From: Saccharopolyspora soli
Lineage (GTDB): Bacteria; Actinomycetota; Actinomycetes; Mycobacteriales; Pseudonocardiaceae
Length of the DNA stretch: 64,000 nt
Direction: 5' to 3'
Assembly: GCF_022678645.1 (NCBI RefSeq)
Contig: NZ_JALBWV010000007.1
Coordinates: 62,001 to 126,000, forward strand
Shown: piece by piece, positions 1 to 8,147 of the stretch
Layout: each line of letters begins with the position of its first letter
Position numbering within the stretch: the first letter of the stretch is position 1
Notes under the pieces: model-generated
Told to the model about the DNA's origin: nothing
Database searches by the model: none
Seen by the model: the letters and a program-made list of their open reading frames with translations, nothing else
Position numbers and translations under genes: made by a program

Positions 1-345
1 CGCGGCCACCAGCCACACCGTGGCAGCGGTGGTCAGGCCGCGCACCGCGTCGCGGCGCACGAAGATCAACCCGCCGCCGATGAACCCGATGCCCGAGACG
101 ATCTGCGCCGCCACCCGCGACGGGTCGAACGAGACCCGGTCGAACACCAGCAGGTCGCCGAAGCCGTACTTGGACACCAGCATGAACAGCGCCGCACCGA
201 CACCCACCAGGGCGTGCGTGCGCAGTCCGGCGCTCTTGGCGCGGATCTCCCGCTCCAGCCCGATCAGGCTGGACAGCAGCAGTGCCGTCCCCAACTCGAC
301 GAGCAGTGGGAACTCGCCGAACCCGGCCACGACCGCATCCGTCAC
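1..345 (-). CDS. MgtC/SapB family membrane protein (3' end outside window)
   Basis: Only the first 115 codons are present; the gene runs off the left edge. The reading starts at a GTG (343-345) and gives hydrophobic segments at residues about 14-30, 44-60 and 82-100. It carries the MgtC/SapB signatures SSLIGLEREIR, GLRTHALVGVGAALF and GIGFIGGGLIF followed by RGLTTAATVWLVAA. MgtC-family proteins are inner-membrane proteins linked to Mg2+ limitation and to inhibition of F-type ATPase in pathogens; the role here is unknown. It lies 37 nt after the methyltransferase on the same strand and may be the last gene of the moxR unit. The start is moderately certain because no strong ribosome binding site is seen. 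Confidence 0.85.
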   Translation of the reverse strand, partial: MTDAVVAGFGEFPLLVELGTALLLSSLIGLEREIRAKSAGLRTHALVGVGAALFMLVSKYGFGDLLVFDRVSFDPSRVAAQIVSGIGFIGGGLIFVRRDAVRGLTTAATVWLVAA

Positions 346-382
346 CTCTGGAACGTAACCCACCGCTTCCGCTGGGTCACGA

Positions 383-970
383 TCAGGCTGCCCGGTGCGG
401 CCGTCGGGCCAGGTAGACCACCGCGGGCGGCAGGTTGCGCCAGACCGTTCGGCTGATCACCGTCTCCTCGAACTCCGCCCGCAGGTCCGCGAGCTGGCGG
501 CGGGCCGGTGGCGCCCAGCGCGTCCAGGTGTAGCCGAACTGCGTGAAAGCTCCCCCAGGCGTCAGCGACTCGGCGATCAGCCGGATCAGCGGCACCCCGT
601 CTACCGGGGCATGCGCCACCCACGGCAGACCGCTGACCACGACATCGGCCCGCAAACCGCGCTGTCGCAACAACTCCGGCAGCTGCCGGGCGTCCGCGCA
701 CACCGATTCCACCGCCGGGAACCGCTGCCCCAATTCCGCGGCCCAGCGCGAGTTGAGCTCCAACGCCAGGTGCTTTCCCCGTCCGCCGAGGCGACGCTGG
801 ATCACCTCGGTGAACGCGCCGGTTCCCGGCCCCAGTTCGACGACCACGGGCTCACCGCGGTTCGGAATGGGCGCCACCATCTGCGCGGCCAACGATCGCG
901 AGCTCGGTCCGACCGCTGCGGTCGTGGTCGGCGATTTGATGAACTCCCACAGGAAATCCGCGGTCCCCAC
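383..970 (-). CDS. SAM-dependent methyltransferase, phospholipid N-methyltransferase-like
   Basis: A 195-residue class I methyltransferase. SAM-binding motif I is VVVELGPGTGAFTE near residue 40. The motif VVSGLPWV and the ending SRTVWRNLPPAVVYLARRP match the PmtA-like/rRNA-dimethylase-like group of small methyltransferases. The GTG start is chosen because GGGAG lies 9 nt upstream and because the longer reading runs into the VWA gene. It lies 37 nt after the VWA gene, so co-transcription with moxR-DUF58-VWA is likely. A second member of the same family is encoded at 25261-25926 with nearly the same C-terminus. The substrate is not known; phosphatidylethanolamine methylation is the family's usual annotation. 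Confidence 0.85.
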   Translation of the reverse strand: MGTADFLWEFIKSPTTTAAVGPSSRSLAAQMVAPIPNRGEPVVVELGPGTGAFTEVIQRRLGGRGKHLALELNSRWAAELGQRFPAVESVCADARQLPELLRQRGLRADVVVSGLPWVAHAPVDGVPLIRLIAESLTPGGAFTQFGYTWTRWAPPARRQLADLRAEFEETVISRTVWRNLPPAVVYLARRPHRAA

Positions 971-1007
971 CGGCGAGCACTCCCGTCGCGAGAAAGATGC
1001 GCGATCA

Positions 1008-1991
1008 CTACGGCAATCGACGACCGGCGAACAGCGAGATCCCGGCCGAGATGATCGCCGCGAGCGTACCGAGCACCAACCACGGTTTACTCGCATCTGT
1101 GTGCTTGGTCTCGTAGCCGATCTGCTCGCCGAGCGTGTCGTAGGCCTCGCGGAGCTGCTCGGCGCTGGCCGCCTTGTGGAACTCCCCGCCGGAGAGCCGG
1201 GCGATCTCCTGCATCGCCTCGTCGTCCACCTCGACCCACTCCTGCTCGCCCTCGATCTCGATGCTGCCGTGCTTGGTGCCGAAGGAGATCGTGGAGATCG
1301 GGATGCCCGCCTGCTTTGCTTCCTTGGCCTTCGTGTAGGCGCCACGCGGCGCGTCCAGCTCGCGCGGGATCGTCTGCCCACCGTCGGCCATCAGCACGAT
1401 CCGCGCCGGTGGCGCCCCGGCCGGACCGCCGACCATCTTGCCGAAGGAGTCGATCGCCTGCATCGCCGCGTTGATCCCGTCGCCGGTGGCCGTGGCCTCC
1501 GCCAGCTTCAGGCTGTCGATGGCCTGCTTGACGCTGGCCCGATCGGTCGTCGGCATCACCAGCACGGTCGCGGTGCCCGCGAACGACACCAGCCCGAGGT
1601 TGATGCCCGGCGTCAGCTTGTCCGCGAACTCCTTCGCGGCGACCTTCGCCGCCTCCAACCGGCTGGGCTCGACATCGGTGGCCTTCATCGACAGCGACAC
1701 GTCGATGGTGAGCATCACGGTCGCCCGATTGCGCGGGATGCGCTGCTCGGCGGTCGGCCCGGTCAGCGCCACGGTCAGCAGGATCAGCGCCACACCGAGC
1801 AGGGCCGGTGGCACGTGCTTCCACCAGCCCTGCCGAGCCGGGACGACCCGCTCCAGCGTCTCCAGGTTGCTGAACCGCAAGCTGTCCCGGCGCCGCCGCC
1901 GCAGCGCCCACAGGTAGCCGCCGACCAGTGCCGCGATCACCAACAGCAGCAGGAACCACCACGGCGCGGTGAATCCCGTCAGGCTCAACAT
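1008..1991 (-). CDS. VWA domain membrane protein (BatA / Rv1481-like)
   Basis: A 327-residue protein with two hydrophobic segments near the N-terminus (about residues 8-28 and 56-75), a von Willebrand A domain and one C-terminal membrane segment (about 303-322). The MIDAS metal site is visible as DVSLS, and the conserved threonine region lies around TTDRASV. In aerotolerance (Bat) and mycobacterial moxR operons such proteins sit in the membrane and are thought to work with the MoxR ATPase on envelope or protein-complex maturation. Its ATG overlaps the DUF58 stop by one base (TGATG) and has GAGGAG upstream, so translation is probably coupled. Confidence 0.92.
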   Translation of the reverse strand: MLSLTGFTAPWWFLLLLVIAALVGGYLWALRRRRRDSLRFSNLETLERVVPARQGWWKHVPPALLGVALILLTVALTGPTAEQRIPRNRATVMLTIDVSLSMKATDVEPSRLEAAKVAAKEFADKLTPGINLGLVSFAGTATVLVMPTTDRASVKQAIDSLKLAEATATGDGINAAMQAIDSFGKMVGGPAGAPPARIVLMADGGQTIPRELDAPRGAYTKAKEAKQAGIPISTISFGTKHGSIEIEGEQEWVEVDDEAMQEIARLSGGEFHKAASAEQLREAYDTLGEQIGYETKHTDASKPWLVLGTLAAIISAGISLFAGRRLP

Positions 1992-2944
1992 CAAGCAGCT
2001 CCTCCGGACCAACCTCGCTTGCGTGCCATGACGAACCGCACGACGTCGGCGATCCAGTCCGAATCGGTTCGCAACACCAGGTGGGCGCAACCGGCACGCC
2101 GCAGCAGGCCCGCGACCTCATCGCGGTGCGCCGCCGCGGCGGCGGCGAATTCCTTGCGCAGCACCGGAGTGGTGTGCACCTCCCGCTGCTTGCCCGTTTC
2201 CGGATCCGACAGCAGGACGGTGCCGACGTCGGGCAGTTCCAGATCGCGCGGATCCAGCACTTCGATCGCCAGCAGCGAATGCCGCGCGCCCAAGCCGCGC
2301 AGCGCGCGTTCCCAATCCGTCGACCCCAGGAAGTCCGAGATCACCACCGCCAGCCCGCGTCGCCGCGGCGGGCGGCGCAGCGACTCCAGCAGCTTGGTGA
2401 GGTCGCCCCGCGTGCCCTCCTCGGCTCGCGGCGTCTCGGCCACCTTCTTCAGCAGCGCCCGCGCGTACGCCGTGCCGCCGCGTGCCGGTAGCCGCACCGT
2501 GCCGGTGCCGTTGTCCACCACGGCGCCGATCCGGTTGCCGCCGCCGCTGGTCAGGAACATCACCGCGGCCAGGGCTGCGACGGCCAGCTCCCGCTTGTCG
2601 CAGGCCGCCGAACCGAAGTCCAGGCTCGGTGAGAGGTCGACGGCCACCCAGGTCTCCAGTTCCCGGTCCGCCACCGTCTGCCGGATGTGCGGTTCGGCGG
2701 TGCGCGCGGTGACCGCCCAGTCCATTCGCCGCACGTCGTCGCCGGGCTGGTAGATCCGCGCCTCACCCGGTTCGGTGCCCGGTCCAGGCACCAAGCCCAG
2801 GTGGTTGCCCTGCAACAGGCCGTCGAGCCGACCGCGCACGTTCAGCTCCAGCGCCCGCAGCGCCGCCGCCATCCGGGCGGTGTCCAGCGCGGGCGGCGCC
2901 CAACTCGGGCGGTCGTCGCGGCCGGAATGGGGTGCTGCCGACAC
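1991..2944 (-). CDS. DUF58 domain protein
   Basis: A 317-residue soluble protein with the DUF58 hallmark GDDVRRMDWAVTART followed by EPHIRQ, and a VWA-like fold (VAVDLSPSLDFGS). DUF58 proteins are nearly always the partner encoded after moxR (Rv1480 in Mycobacterium tuberculosis). The GTG start is preferred because GAGGAG lies about 10 nt upstream and it begins 14 nt after the moxR stop. Longer in-frame readings would overlap moxR and show shadow-like composition. The stop overlaps the VWA gene start. The biochemical function is not established; a substrate adaptor for the MoxR AAA+ ATPase is the common inference. Confidence 0.92.
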   Translation of the reverse strand: MSAAPHSGRDDRPSWAPPALDTARMAAALRALELNVRGRLDGLLQGNHLGLVPGPGTEPGEARIYQPGDDVRRMDWAVTARTAEPHIRQTVADRELETWVAVDLSPSLDFGSAACDKRELAVAALAAVMFLTSGGGNRIGAVVDNGTGTVRLPARGGTAYARALLKKVAETPRAEEGTRGDLTKLLESLRRPPRRRGLAVVISDFLGSTDWERALRGLGARHSLLAIEVLDPRDLELPDVGTVLLSDPETGKQREVHTTPVLRKEFAAAAAAHRDEVAGLLRRAGCAHLVLRTDSDWIADVVRFVMARKRGWSGGAA

Positions 2945-2958
2945 GACTGCGTCGCTCC

Positions 2959-4077
2959 TCACTGGTGCGGGTTGGGCCCGAGCGGCGGCTGGCTGTAACC
3001 GACCGGGCCGACCGGCGCGGGCGGACCCGCCTGCGGCCGGGCCGACACCTGTGGCAGCGGCACGGTCTGCAGCACCCGGTTGACGATGTGCTCCACCGGA
3101 ATCCCGTCGGCCAACGCGTCGTAGGACAGCACCAGTCGGTGCCGCAGCACGTCCGGCACCACGTCGACCACGTCCTGCGGCAGCACGTAGTCCCGGCCGC
3201 GCAGCAGCGCCAGCGCCCGCGCGGCGGCGACGATGCCGAGGCTGGCGCGCGGTGACGCACCGTAGGAGACCCATCCGGCGATGTCGGACAGGCCGTGGTC
3301 GTTGGGCATCCGGGTGGTCACCACCAGCCGCACGACGTAGTCGACCAGGGCGTGGTGCACGAACACGCCGGACGCCACGTTCTGCAGCCGGATCAGCTCG
3401 TCGGGGTTGAGCACCGGGTTGGGCTCCGGCACGGTCACGCCCATCCGGTAGACGATCTCCCGCTCCTCCTCCGCCGAGGGGTACTCCACGGGCAGCTTGA
3501 ACAGGAACCGGTCGCGCTGCGCTTCCGGCAGCGGGTAGACGCCCTCGTTCTCGATTGGGTTCTGGGTGGCCAGCACCAGGAACGGGGCGGGCATCGGGAA
3601 GCTCTGGCCGCCGATGGAGACGTGCCGCTCGGCCATCACCTCCAGCAGCGCCGACTGGACCTTCGCCGGGGCTCGGTTGATCTCGTCGGCGAGCACGAAG
3701 TTGGCCAGCACCGGGCCGAGTTCGACGTCGAAGCGTTCGCTGCCCTGCCGGTAGATGCGGGTGCCGAGGATGTCGGCGGGCACCAGGTCCGGGGTGAACT
3801 GCAGGCGGGCGAACGAACCGCCGACGACCCGCGAGAACGTCTCCACCGCCAGCGTCTTGGCCACGCCGGGCACGCCTTCCAGCAGGATGTGCCCCTTGGC
3901 CAGCAGTCCGGTGAGCATCCGCTCGACGAGCCGGTCCTGGCCGACGATCACCCGCTTGACCTCGAAGACGGTGCGCTCCAGCAACTGGGCGTCGCGTGCC
4001 GGGGTGCTCACCTGATCCGCCGGGCGCGCCGCCGTGGCTCCGGCGCCCCCGCTCTCACCGTTGCCCGCGTCGGTCAC
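2959..4077 (-). CDS. moxR: MoxR family AAA+ ATPase
   Basis: A 372-residue AAA+ ATPase. Walker A is EGVPGVAKT (about residue 70), Walker B is LADEINRAP, and the sensor region contains LATQNPIENEG and the arginine-finger segment PEAQRDRF, all typical of the MoxR proper subfamily (AAA_3 plus AAA lid). MoxR proteins are chaperone-like ATPases acting with VWA partners, encoded here immediately downstream. The GTG start has AGGAGG 9 nt upstream. The first 30 residues are low-complexity Gly/Ala/Glu and the C-terminal 30 residues are Pro-rich; both are outside the conserved core. First gene of the DUF58/VWA/methyltransferase unit. Confidence 0.96.
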   Translation of the reverse strand: MTDAGNGESGGAGATAARPADQVSTPARDAQLLERTVFEVKRVIVGQDRLVERMLTGLLAKGHILLEGVPGVAKTLAVETFSRVVGGSFARLQFTPDLVPADILGTRIYRQGSERFDVELGPVLANFVLADEINRAPAKVQSALLEVMAERHVSIGGQSFPMPAPFLVLATQNPIENEGVYPLPEAQRDRFLFKLPVEYPSAEEEREIVYRMGVTVPEPNPVLNPDELIRLQNVASGVFVHHALVDYVVRLVVTTRMPNDHGLSDIAGWVSYGASPRASLGIVAAARALALLRGRDYVLPQDVVDVVPDVLRHRLVLSYDALADGIPVEHIVNRVLQTVPLPQVSARPQAGPPAPVGPVGYSQPPLGPNPHQ

Positions 4078-4262
4078 TTCTCCCAGCCTCCTGTCGTCGA
4101 TGCGGCCGTTGTCGACCGATCAAGATCCTGACACGCGGCCAGCACGGGCTCGCGCGGGGGCAATGCCCCCACGCACACCCAACCCCACCCCCGGTATGAC
4201 CGCTGTGAAGCCCGCCGGTCCGACTCCTGCCCGCCGAGGTCCGGTGCTGGCTGTCTTGCAGC

Positions 4263-5558
4263 TCAGAGCATGCGGACCGCGTACGGGGCGATGCCGCCGT
4301 AGCGGACCGCGGTTACTCGGACTCGCGAACCCGAGTACGGGGCTTCGACCATCTTGCCGTTGCCGAGGTAGAGGGCCACGTGGTGGATGCGACCGCCGTT
4401 CTGCCAGAACAGCATGTCGCCGCGCCGCATCTCCGACAGCGGCACCCGGCGTCCGGACTGGTACTGGTAGCCGCTGTAGTGGTCGAGGTCGATACCGACA
4501 CCGGCGAAGGCGTAGATCATCAGGCCCGAGCAGTCGAACCCGACCTTGGCGTAGTCGCCGAAGGCGTCGGCCACTCCCCCGTCCCGGATCCCGCGGGAGG
4601 GTCCGCGCGAGGTCCCGCCACCCCAGGCGTACTGCACGCCCAACTGGGACAGCGCCCGCCCGATGACCACCTCGACCGATCGGCCGCCCGGCTGCGGGCC
4701 CACCGCCCCGGCGTTCGCGGCCTGCACCGCCGCCTGTGCCGCGGCCTCCTCCTGCTGCTTCGCCGCCTGCCAGCTCTCGTACCGGCCGCGCTGCGCTTCC
4801 AACCCGGCCACCCGCGAACGCGCCTGCGCGAGCTGAGCTTCGACACCGGCCTTGTCGGCCTCCAGCCGACGAGCTTGCTCGGTCTGGCTGGCCTGCGCCG
4901 TGATGGCCGCCTGCTCCGCGGCCTCCGCCGCGCTTCGCGCCTGGTCGGCGGCCCGGCGCTTGGCTTCGGCGTCCTGCAGCGCCGCTCGGGCCAGCGAATC
5001 CTTGTTGGCCTTCTCGACCCGCGCGCGTTCGAGGTCGTCGAGCACGTCGAGCTGGGATTTGCTGATCACGTCCAGGAACACCGCGCGGTCCAGCACGTCC
5101 TGCGGGTTCTTCGCACCGAAGTACGCGGTGACCGAGCCGACCAGGCTGCCCTGCCGGTAGCTGCTGGCCGCGAACTCGTCGAGCCGGTTGCGCTGCTGTT
5201 CGATCTGCTGGGCCGCGCCGTCGGCCTCGGCACCGGCCGCGTCGGCGGCCTGGCGGGCCTCGTCGTAGGCGTGCTCGGCGCGGCCGAGGTCGACGCGCGC
5301 TTTGTTCGCGTCCTCCATCTTGACCTCGACCTGCGTCTGCAGGCCGACCAGCCGGGATTCGGCCTCGCCCAGCCGGTTGGCCAGCTCCCCGACCGCACCT
5401 GCCATCTGCTGCGCGGTGGCGTGCCCGATGTTCAGTTCGGCGTCGCTGGGATTGGGCGGCGGGGGCGGCGCGGCCAGACCGGTGCCGGACAGCGCCAGGC
5501 CGACGGTGGCGAGCAGCGTGATCGTGGCAGTTCGGCGCATGCCTCGGGATCGCGACAC
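4263..5558 (-). CDS. Secreted NlpC/P60 peptidoglycan hydrolase, RipA-like
   Basis: A 431-residue exported protein. The signal peptide is VSRSRGMRRTATITLLA...GTGLAAP, then comes a long Ala/Glu/Gln-rich coiled coil (about residues 45-300) and a C-terminal NlpC/P60 cysteine peptidase with the nucleophile in GFDCSGLMIYAF and the histidine in IHHVALYLG. This is the RipA/CwlO layout: a coiled-coil regulatory region plus a D,L-endopeptidase that cuts peptidoglycan peptides during division. The GTG at 5558 is chosen over the ATG at 5540 because GGAGG lies 8 nt upstream and it supplies the basic residues of the signal peptide. It precedes moxR by 185 nt, as ripA/ripB precede moxR1 in mycobacteria. Confidence 0.93.
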   Translation of the reverse strand: MSRSRGMRRTATITLLATVGLALSGTGLAAPPPPPNPSDAELNIGHATAQQMAGAVGELANRLGEAESRLVGLQTQVEVKMEDANKARVDLGRAEHAYDEARQAADAAGAEADGAAQQIEQQRNRLDEFAASSYRQGSLVGSVTAYFGAKNPQDVLDRAVFLDVISKSQLDVLDDLERARVEKANKDSLARAALQDAEAKRRAADQARSAAEAAEQAAITAQASQTEQARRLEADKAGVEAQLAQARSRVAGLEAQRGRYESWQAAKQQEEAAAQAAVQAANAGAVGPQPGGRSVEVVIGRALSQLGVQYAWGGGTSRGPSRGIRDGGVADAFGDYAKVGFDCSGLMIYAFAGVGIDLDHYSGYQYQSGRRVPLSEMRRGDMLFWQNGGRIHHVALYLGNGKMVEAPYSGSRVRVTAVRYGGIAPYAVRML

Positions 5559-5741
5559 GACCGTCACCTCCAGCTGGTACGCCCGATCGGCGGTCGTACG
5601 TTGGGCCGAATGGAGTTGCACGACGGTCCAACTTTGCCACTGCCGTCCCGAGCGCACCACTGGACACGATGGCGACATGAGCAGGCATCAACCACTTGAG
5701 TCACAAGAGTGCGCAGCCGATCCCCGAAGACGGAATGCGGA

Positions 5742-6575
5742 TCAGCTCCAGGTGCTGGGGTCTCCCCAGGTGCGCAGCGGGTCCGGCGAGTCGACCACCG
5801 GGACCGCGACCAGCTCCGGCAGCACCTCGACCAGCGGTTCGCGCAGCACCGCGGCCGCCACGTGGTCGTAAGGCGTCGGCTCGGCGTTGCAGATGATCAG
5901 ATCCGCGCCGGCCTTGGCGGCCAGCTCCGCGAACGCCGCCGCCGGGTGCACCGTCAGCGAGGTGCCAGCCGCGACGAACAGATCGCAGTCCAGCGCCGCG
6001 CGCTGGGCACTGCGCAGCACGTCGGCGTCCAGCGACTGTCCGAAGGAGACGGTGGCCGACTTCAGGATGCCGCCGCAGGAGCGGCAGGGCGGGTCCGGCT
6101 CACCGGCGGCCACGCGCTCCAGCGCCGCGCTCATCGGGCCGGTCGCACCGCAGTCCAAGCACACCGTGCGGAACATCGTGCCGTGCAGCTCAAGCACCCG
6201 GTCCGGGGCCAGACCGGCGCGCTGGTGCAACTCGTCGATGTTCTGGGTCAGCAGCGCACCCAACCGCCCGGAGCGGTCCAGGTCGACGAAGGCGCGGTGC
6301 GCCGCATTGGGTTCGGCTTGCCAGGCCGGGTGTTCGGCGCGGTTGCGCCACGCCTGCACGCGCACCTGCGGATCGGCGACGTAGCTGTCGATGTCGCTGA
6401 GCCGCTGGGCAGCCGGGTTCTTCGTCCACACCCCGTTGGGGCCGCGGAAGTCCGGAATGCCGGAGGCGGTGGACACCCCGGCGCCGGTGAGCGCGGTGAT
6501 CCGGCGCGCGCTGCCGAACAGTTCGCGGGCGCGGCGCCACTCCGCACCATCCCGGCCACCCATGCCTCGCGTCAC
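5742..6575 (-). CDS. NAD-dependent protein deacylase, sirtuin (Sir2)
   Basis: A 277-residue sirtuin. NAD-binding and catalytic motifs are LTGAGVSTASGIPDFRG (about 28-44), TQNIDELHQRAG (about 113-124) and the catalytic His in ELHGTMF. Zinc is bound by the CxxC pairs CLDC and CRSC, and the second NAD motif is VAAGTSLTVHPAA. Sirtuins remove acetyl or acyl groups from lysines using NAD+; acetyl-CoA synthetase is a frequent bacterial target. It is transcribed alone, divergently from the nitrate operon. Two starts are possible: GTG 6575 and ATG 6563. Confidence 0.95.
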   Translation of the reverse strand: MTRGMGGRDGAEWRRARELFGSARRITALTGAGVSTASGIPDFRGPNGVWTKNPAAQRLSDIDSYVADPQVRVQAWRNRAEHPAWQAEPNAAHRAFVDLDRSGRLGALLTQNIDELHQRAGLAPDRVLELHGTMFRTVCLDCGATGPMSAALERVAAGEPDPPCRSCGGILKSATVSFGQSLDADVLRSAQRAALDCDLFVAAGTSLTVHPAAAFAELAAKAGADLIICNAEPTPYDHVAAAVLREPLVEVLPELVAVPVVDSPDPLRTWGDPSTWS

Positions 6576-6677
6576 GACTCCACCGTGCCACGAACGCCCT
6601 GGCTGGTGTGGCTTTGGGCACGGTCTCGGTGCTCACACCGCCAGGAACAGGGCATGTGAAGGCTGCTTTGCATCGTG

Positions 6678-6704
6678 GTAACGCTCGGCGAGCGCCTGTG
6701 AAAC
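6678..6704 (+). promoter_or_regulatory. Possible GlnR-like half sites upstream of the nitrate operon
   Basis: GTAAC (6678-6682) and GAAAC (6700-6704) start 22 nt apart, 43 nt before the narK start. Actinomycete GlnR operators, from memory, are built of GTnAC and GAAAC half sites with 11-nt periodicity, so 22 nt is two periods. No clear middle half site is seen. The context (assimilatory nitrate reduction) fits, but the sequence match alone is weak. Confidence 0.3.
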
Positions 6705-6746
6705 TTCCGGTTCCTACCTTCGCAGCAACCGACGAGAGGAGCCGAG

Positions 6747-8147
6747 TTGACCACGAGGGCCTTGGCCAGCAGAGGCCATTGGATCGAGGGTTGGGATCCC
6801 GAGAACGAGGAGTTCTGGGAGTCCACCGGCAAGCACGTGGCGCGGCGGAACCTGCTCTTCTCAATCCTGTCGGAGCACATCGGTTTCTCCATCTGGAGCA
6901 TCTGGTCGGTGCTGGTGCTGTTCATGTCCCCCAGCATCGGCCTGCCGTTCACCGCGGCCGAGAAATTCCTGCTGGTGATCACCCCGAACCTGGTGGGGGC
7001 CGTGCTGCGGCTGCCCTACGCCGCCGCGGTGACCCGCTTCGGCGGCCGCAACTGGACCATCTTCAGCTCGGCGATCCTGCTGGTCCCGACCGTGTTGGCG
7101 TTCTTCGTCGTGCAGCAGCCCGGCACACCGTTGTGGGTTTTCATGCTGATCGGTGCGGCGGCCGGGGTCGGCGGCGGCAACTTCGCCTCGTCGATGACGA
7201 ACATCACGACGTTCTTCCCGCAGCGCCGCCAGGGGTGGGCGCTGGGGCTCAACGCCGGTGGCGGCAACATCGGGGTGGCGGCGATCCAGATCGTCGGCCT
7301 GCTGGTGATCGCCTTCGCGGGCAACACCCACCCGTCCTACGTGGCGGCCATCTACCTTCCGCTGATCGCGCTGGCCACCCTGTGCGCGGCCATGTTCATG
7401 GACAACGTGGACGCGGTGCGGGCCAGGCCGGGCGCGCTGCGCGAAGCGGCCGCGAGCAAGCACACCTGGTGGATCTCCTTCCTCTACATCGGCACGTTCG
7501 GCTCGTTCATCGGTTACAGCTTCGCCTTCGGCCTGGTGTTGCAGACCGAGTTCGACTTCACCCCGCTGCAGGCCGCGAGCTGGACGTTCCTCGGCCCGCT
7601 GATGGGCTCGATCTCGCGTCCGTTCGGCGGCTGGCTCTCCGACCGCCTGGGCGGCGCGCGGGTCACCCTCTGGACCTTCGTCGGCATGGCGGCGGGCACC
7701 GCGGCGCTGCTGTTCGCCTCGTCGCAGGGTTCCTTCGGGCTCTACGTCGCGGCGTTCATCGTGCTGTTCGTGCTGACCGGCGTCGGCAACGGCTCGACCT
7801 ACAAGATGATCCCGGCGATCTTCGCCAAGGAAGCCGAGGACGACGTGACCGACGGCGGCGAAGCCATCGCGGCCTTCGCGCGGGCGCGGCGGCTGTCGGG
7901 CGCGGTGATCGGCATCGCCGGGGCGATCGGCGCGCTCGGCGGGGTGGGCATCAACCTCGCCTTCCGCTCCTCCTACAGCAGCGCAGCCGCCAGCGGTGAC
8001 GCCGCCCTGACTTCGTTCCTCGTGTACTACGTCCTCTGCGTGCTCGTCACGTGGTTGGTCTACCTGCGCGGAGTGCTCAGGAGCGGCGCGGCGCAGTCGG
8101 TCCCGGCCCAGGCACCGTCGTCGAAGGCGGAGGCCAGTCGTGCCTGA
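6747..8147 (+). CDS. narK: Nitrate/nitrite MFS transporter, NarK type
   Basis: A 466-residue major facilitator protein with 12 predicted membrane helices. The nitrate signatures are present: GLNAGGGNIGVAAIQ in helix 5 and GVGNGSTYKMIPAIF in helix 11, plus an arginine in FASSMTNITTFFPQRR. NarK-type carriers import nitrate by proton symport or exchange it for nitrite. A TTG start is used, preceded by GAGAGGA. It is the first gene of a plus-strand run of seven genes with overlaps at almost every junction, so it is probably the uptake step of assimilatory nitrate reduction. The stop lies 8 nt inside the next gene. Confidence 0.95.
   Translation: MTTRALASRGHWIEGWDPENEEFWESTGKHVARRNLLFSILSEHIGFSIWSIWSVLVLFMSPSIGLPFTAAEKFLLVITPNLVGAVLRLPYAAAVTRFGGRNWTIFSSAILLVPTVLAFFVVQQPGTPLWVFMLIGAAAGVGGGNFASSMTNITTFFPQRRQGWALGLNAGGGNIGVAAIQIVGLLVIAFAGNTHPSYVAAIYLPLIALATLCAAMFMDNVDAVRARPGALREAAASKHTWWISFLYIGTFGSFIGYSFAFGLVLQTEFDFTPLQAASWTFLGPLMGSISRPFGGWLSDRLGGARVTLWTFVGMAAGTAALLFASSQGSFGLYVAAFIVLFVLTGVGNGSTYKMIPAIFAKEAEDDVTDGGEAIAAFARARRLSGAVIGIAGAIGALGGVGINLAFRSSYSSAAASGDAALTSFLVYYVLCVLVTWLVYLRGVLRSGAAQSVPAQAPSSKAEASRA

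Noticed and set aside
543-2753. A 736-codon plus-strand frame across the methyltransferase, VWA and DUF58 genes
   Set aside because: It crosses three real minus-strand genes and has Arg/Ser-rich, motif-free sequence.
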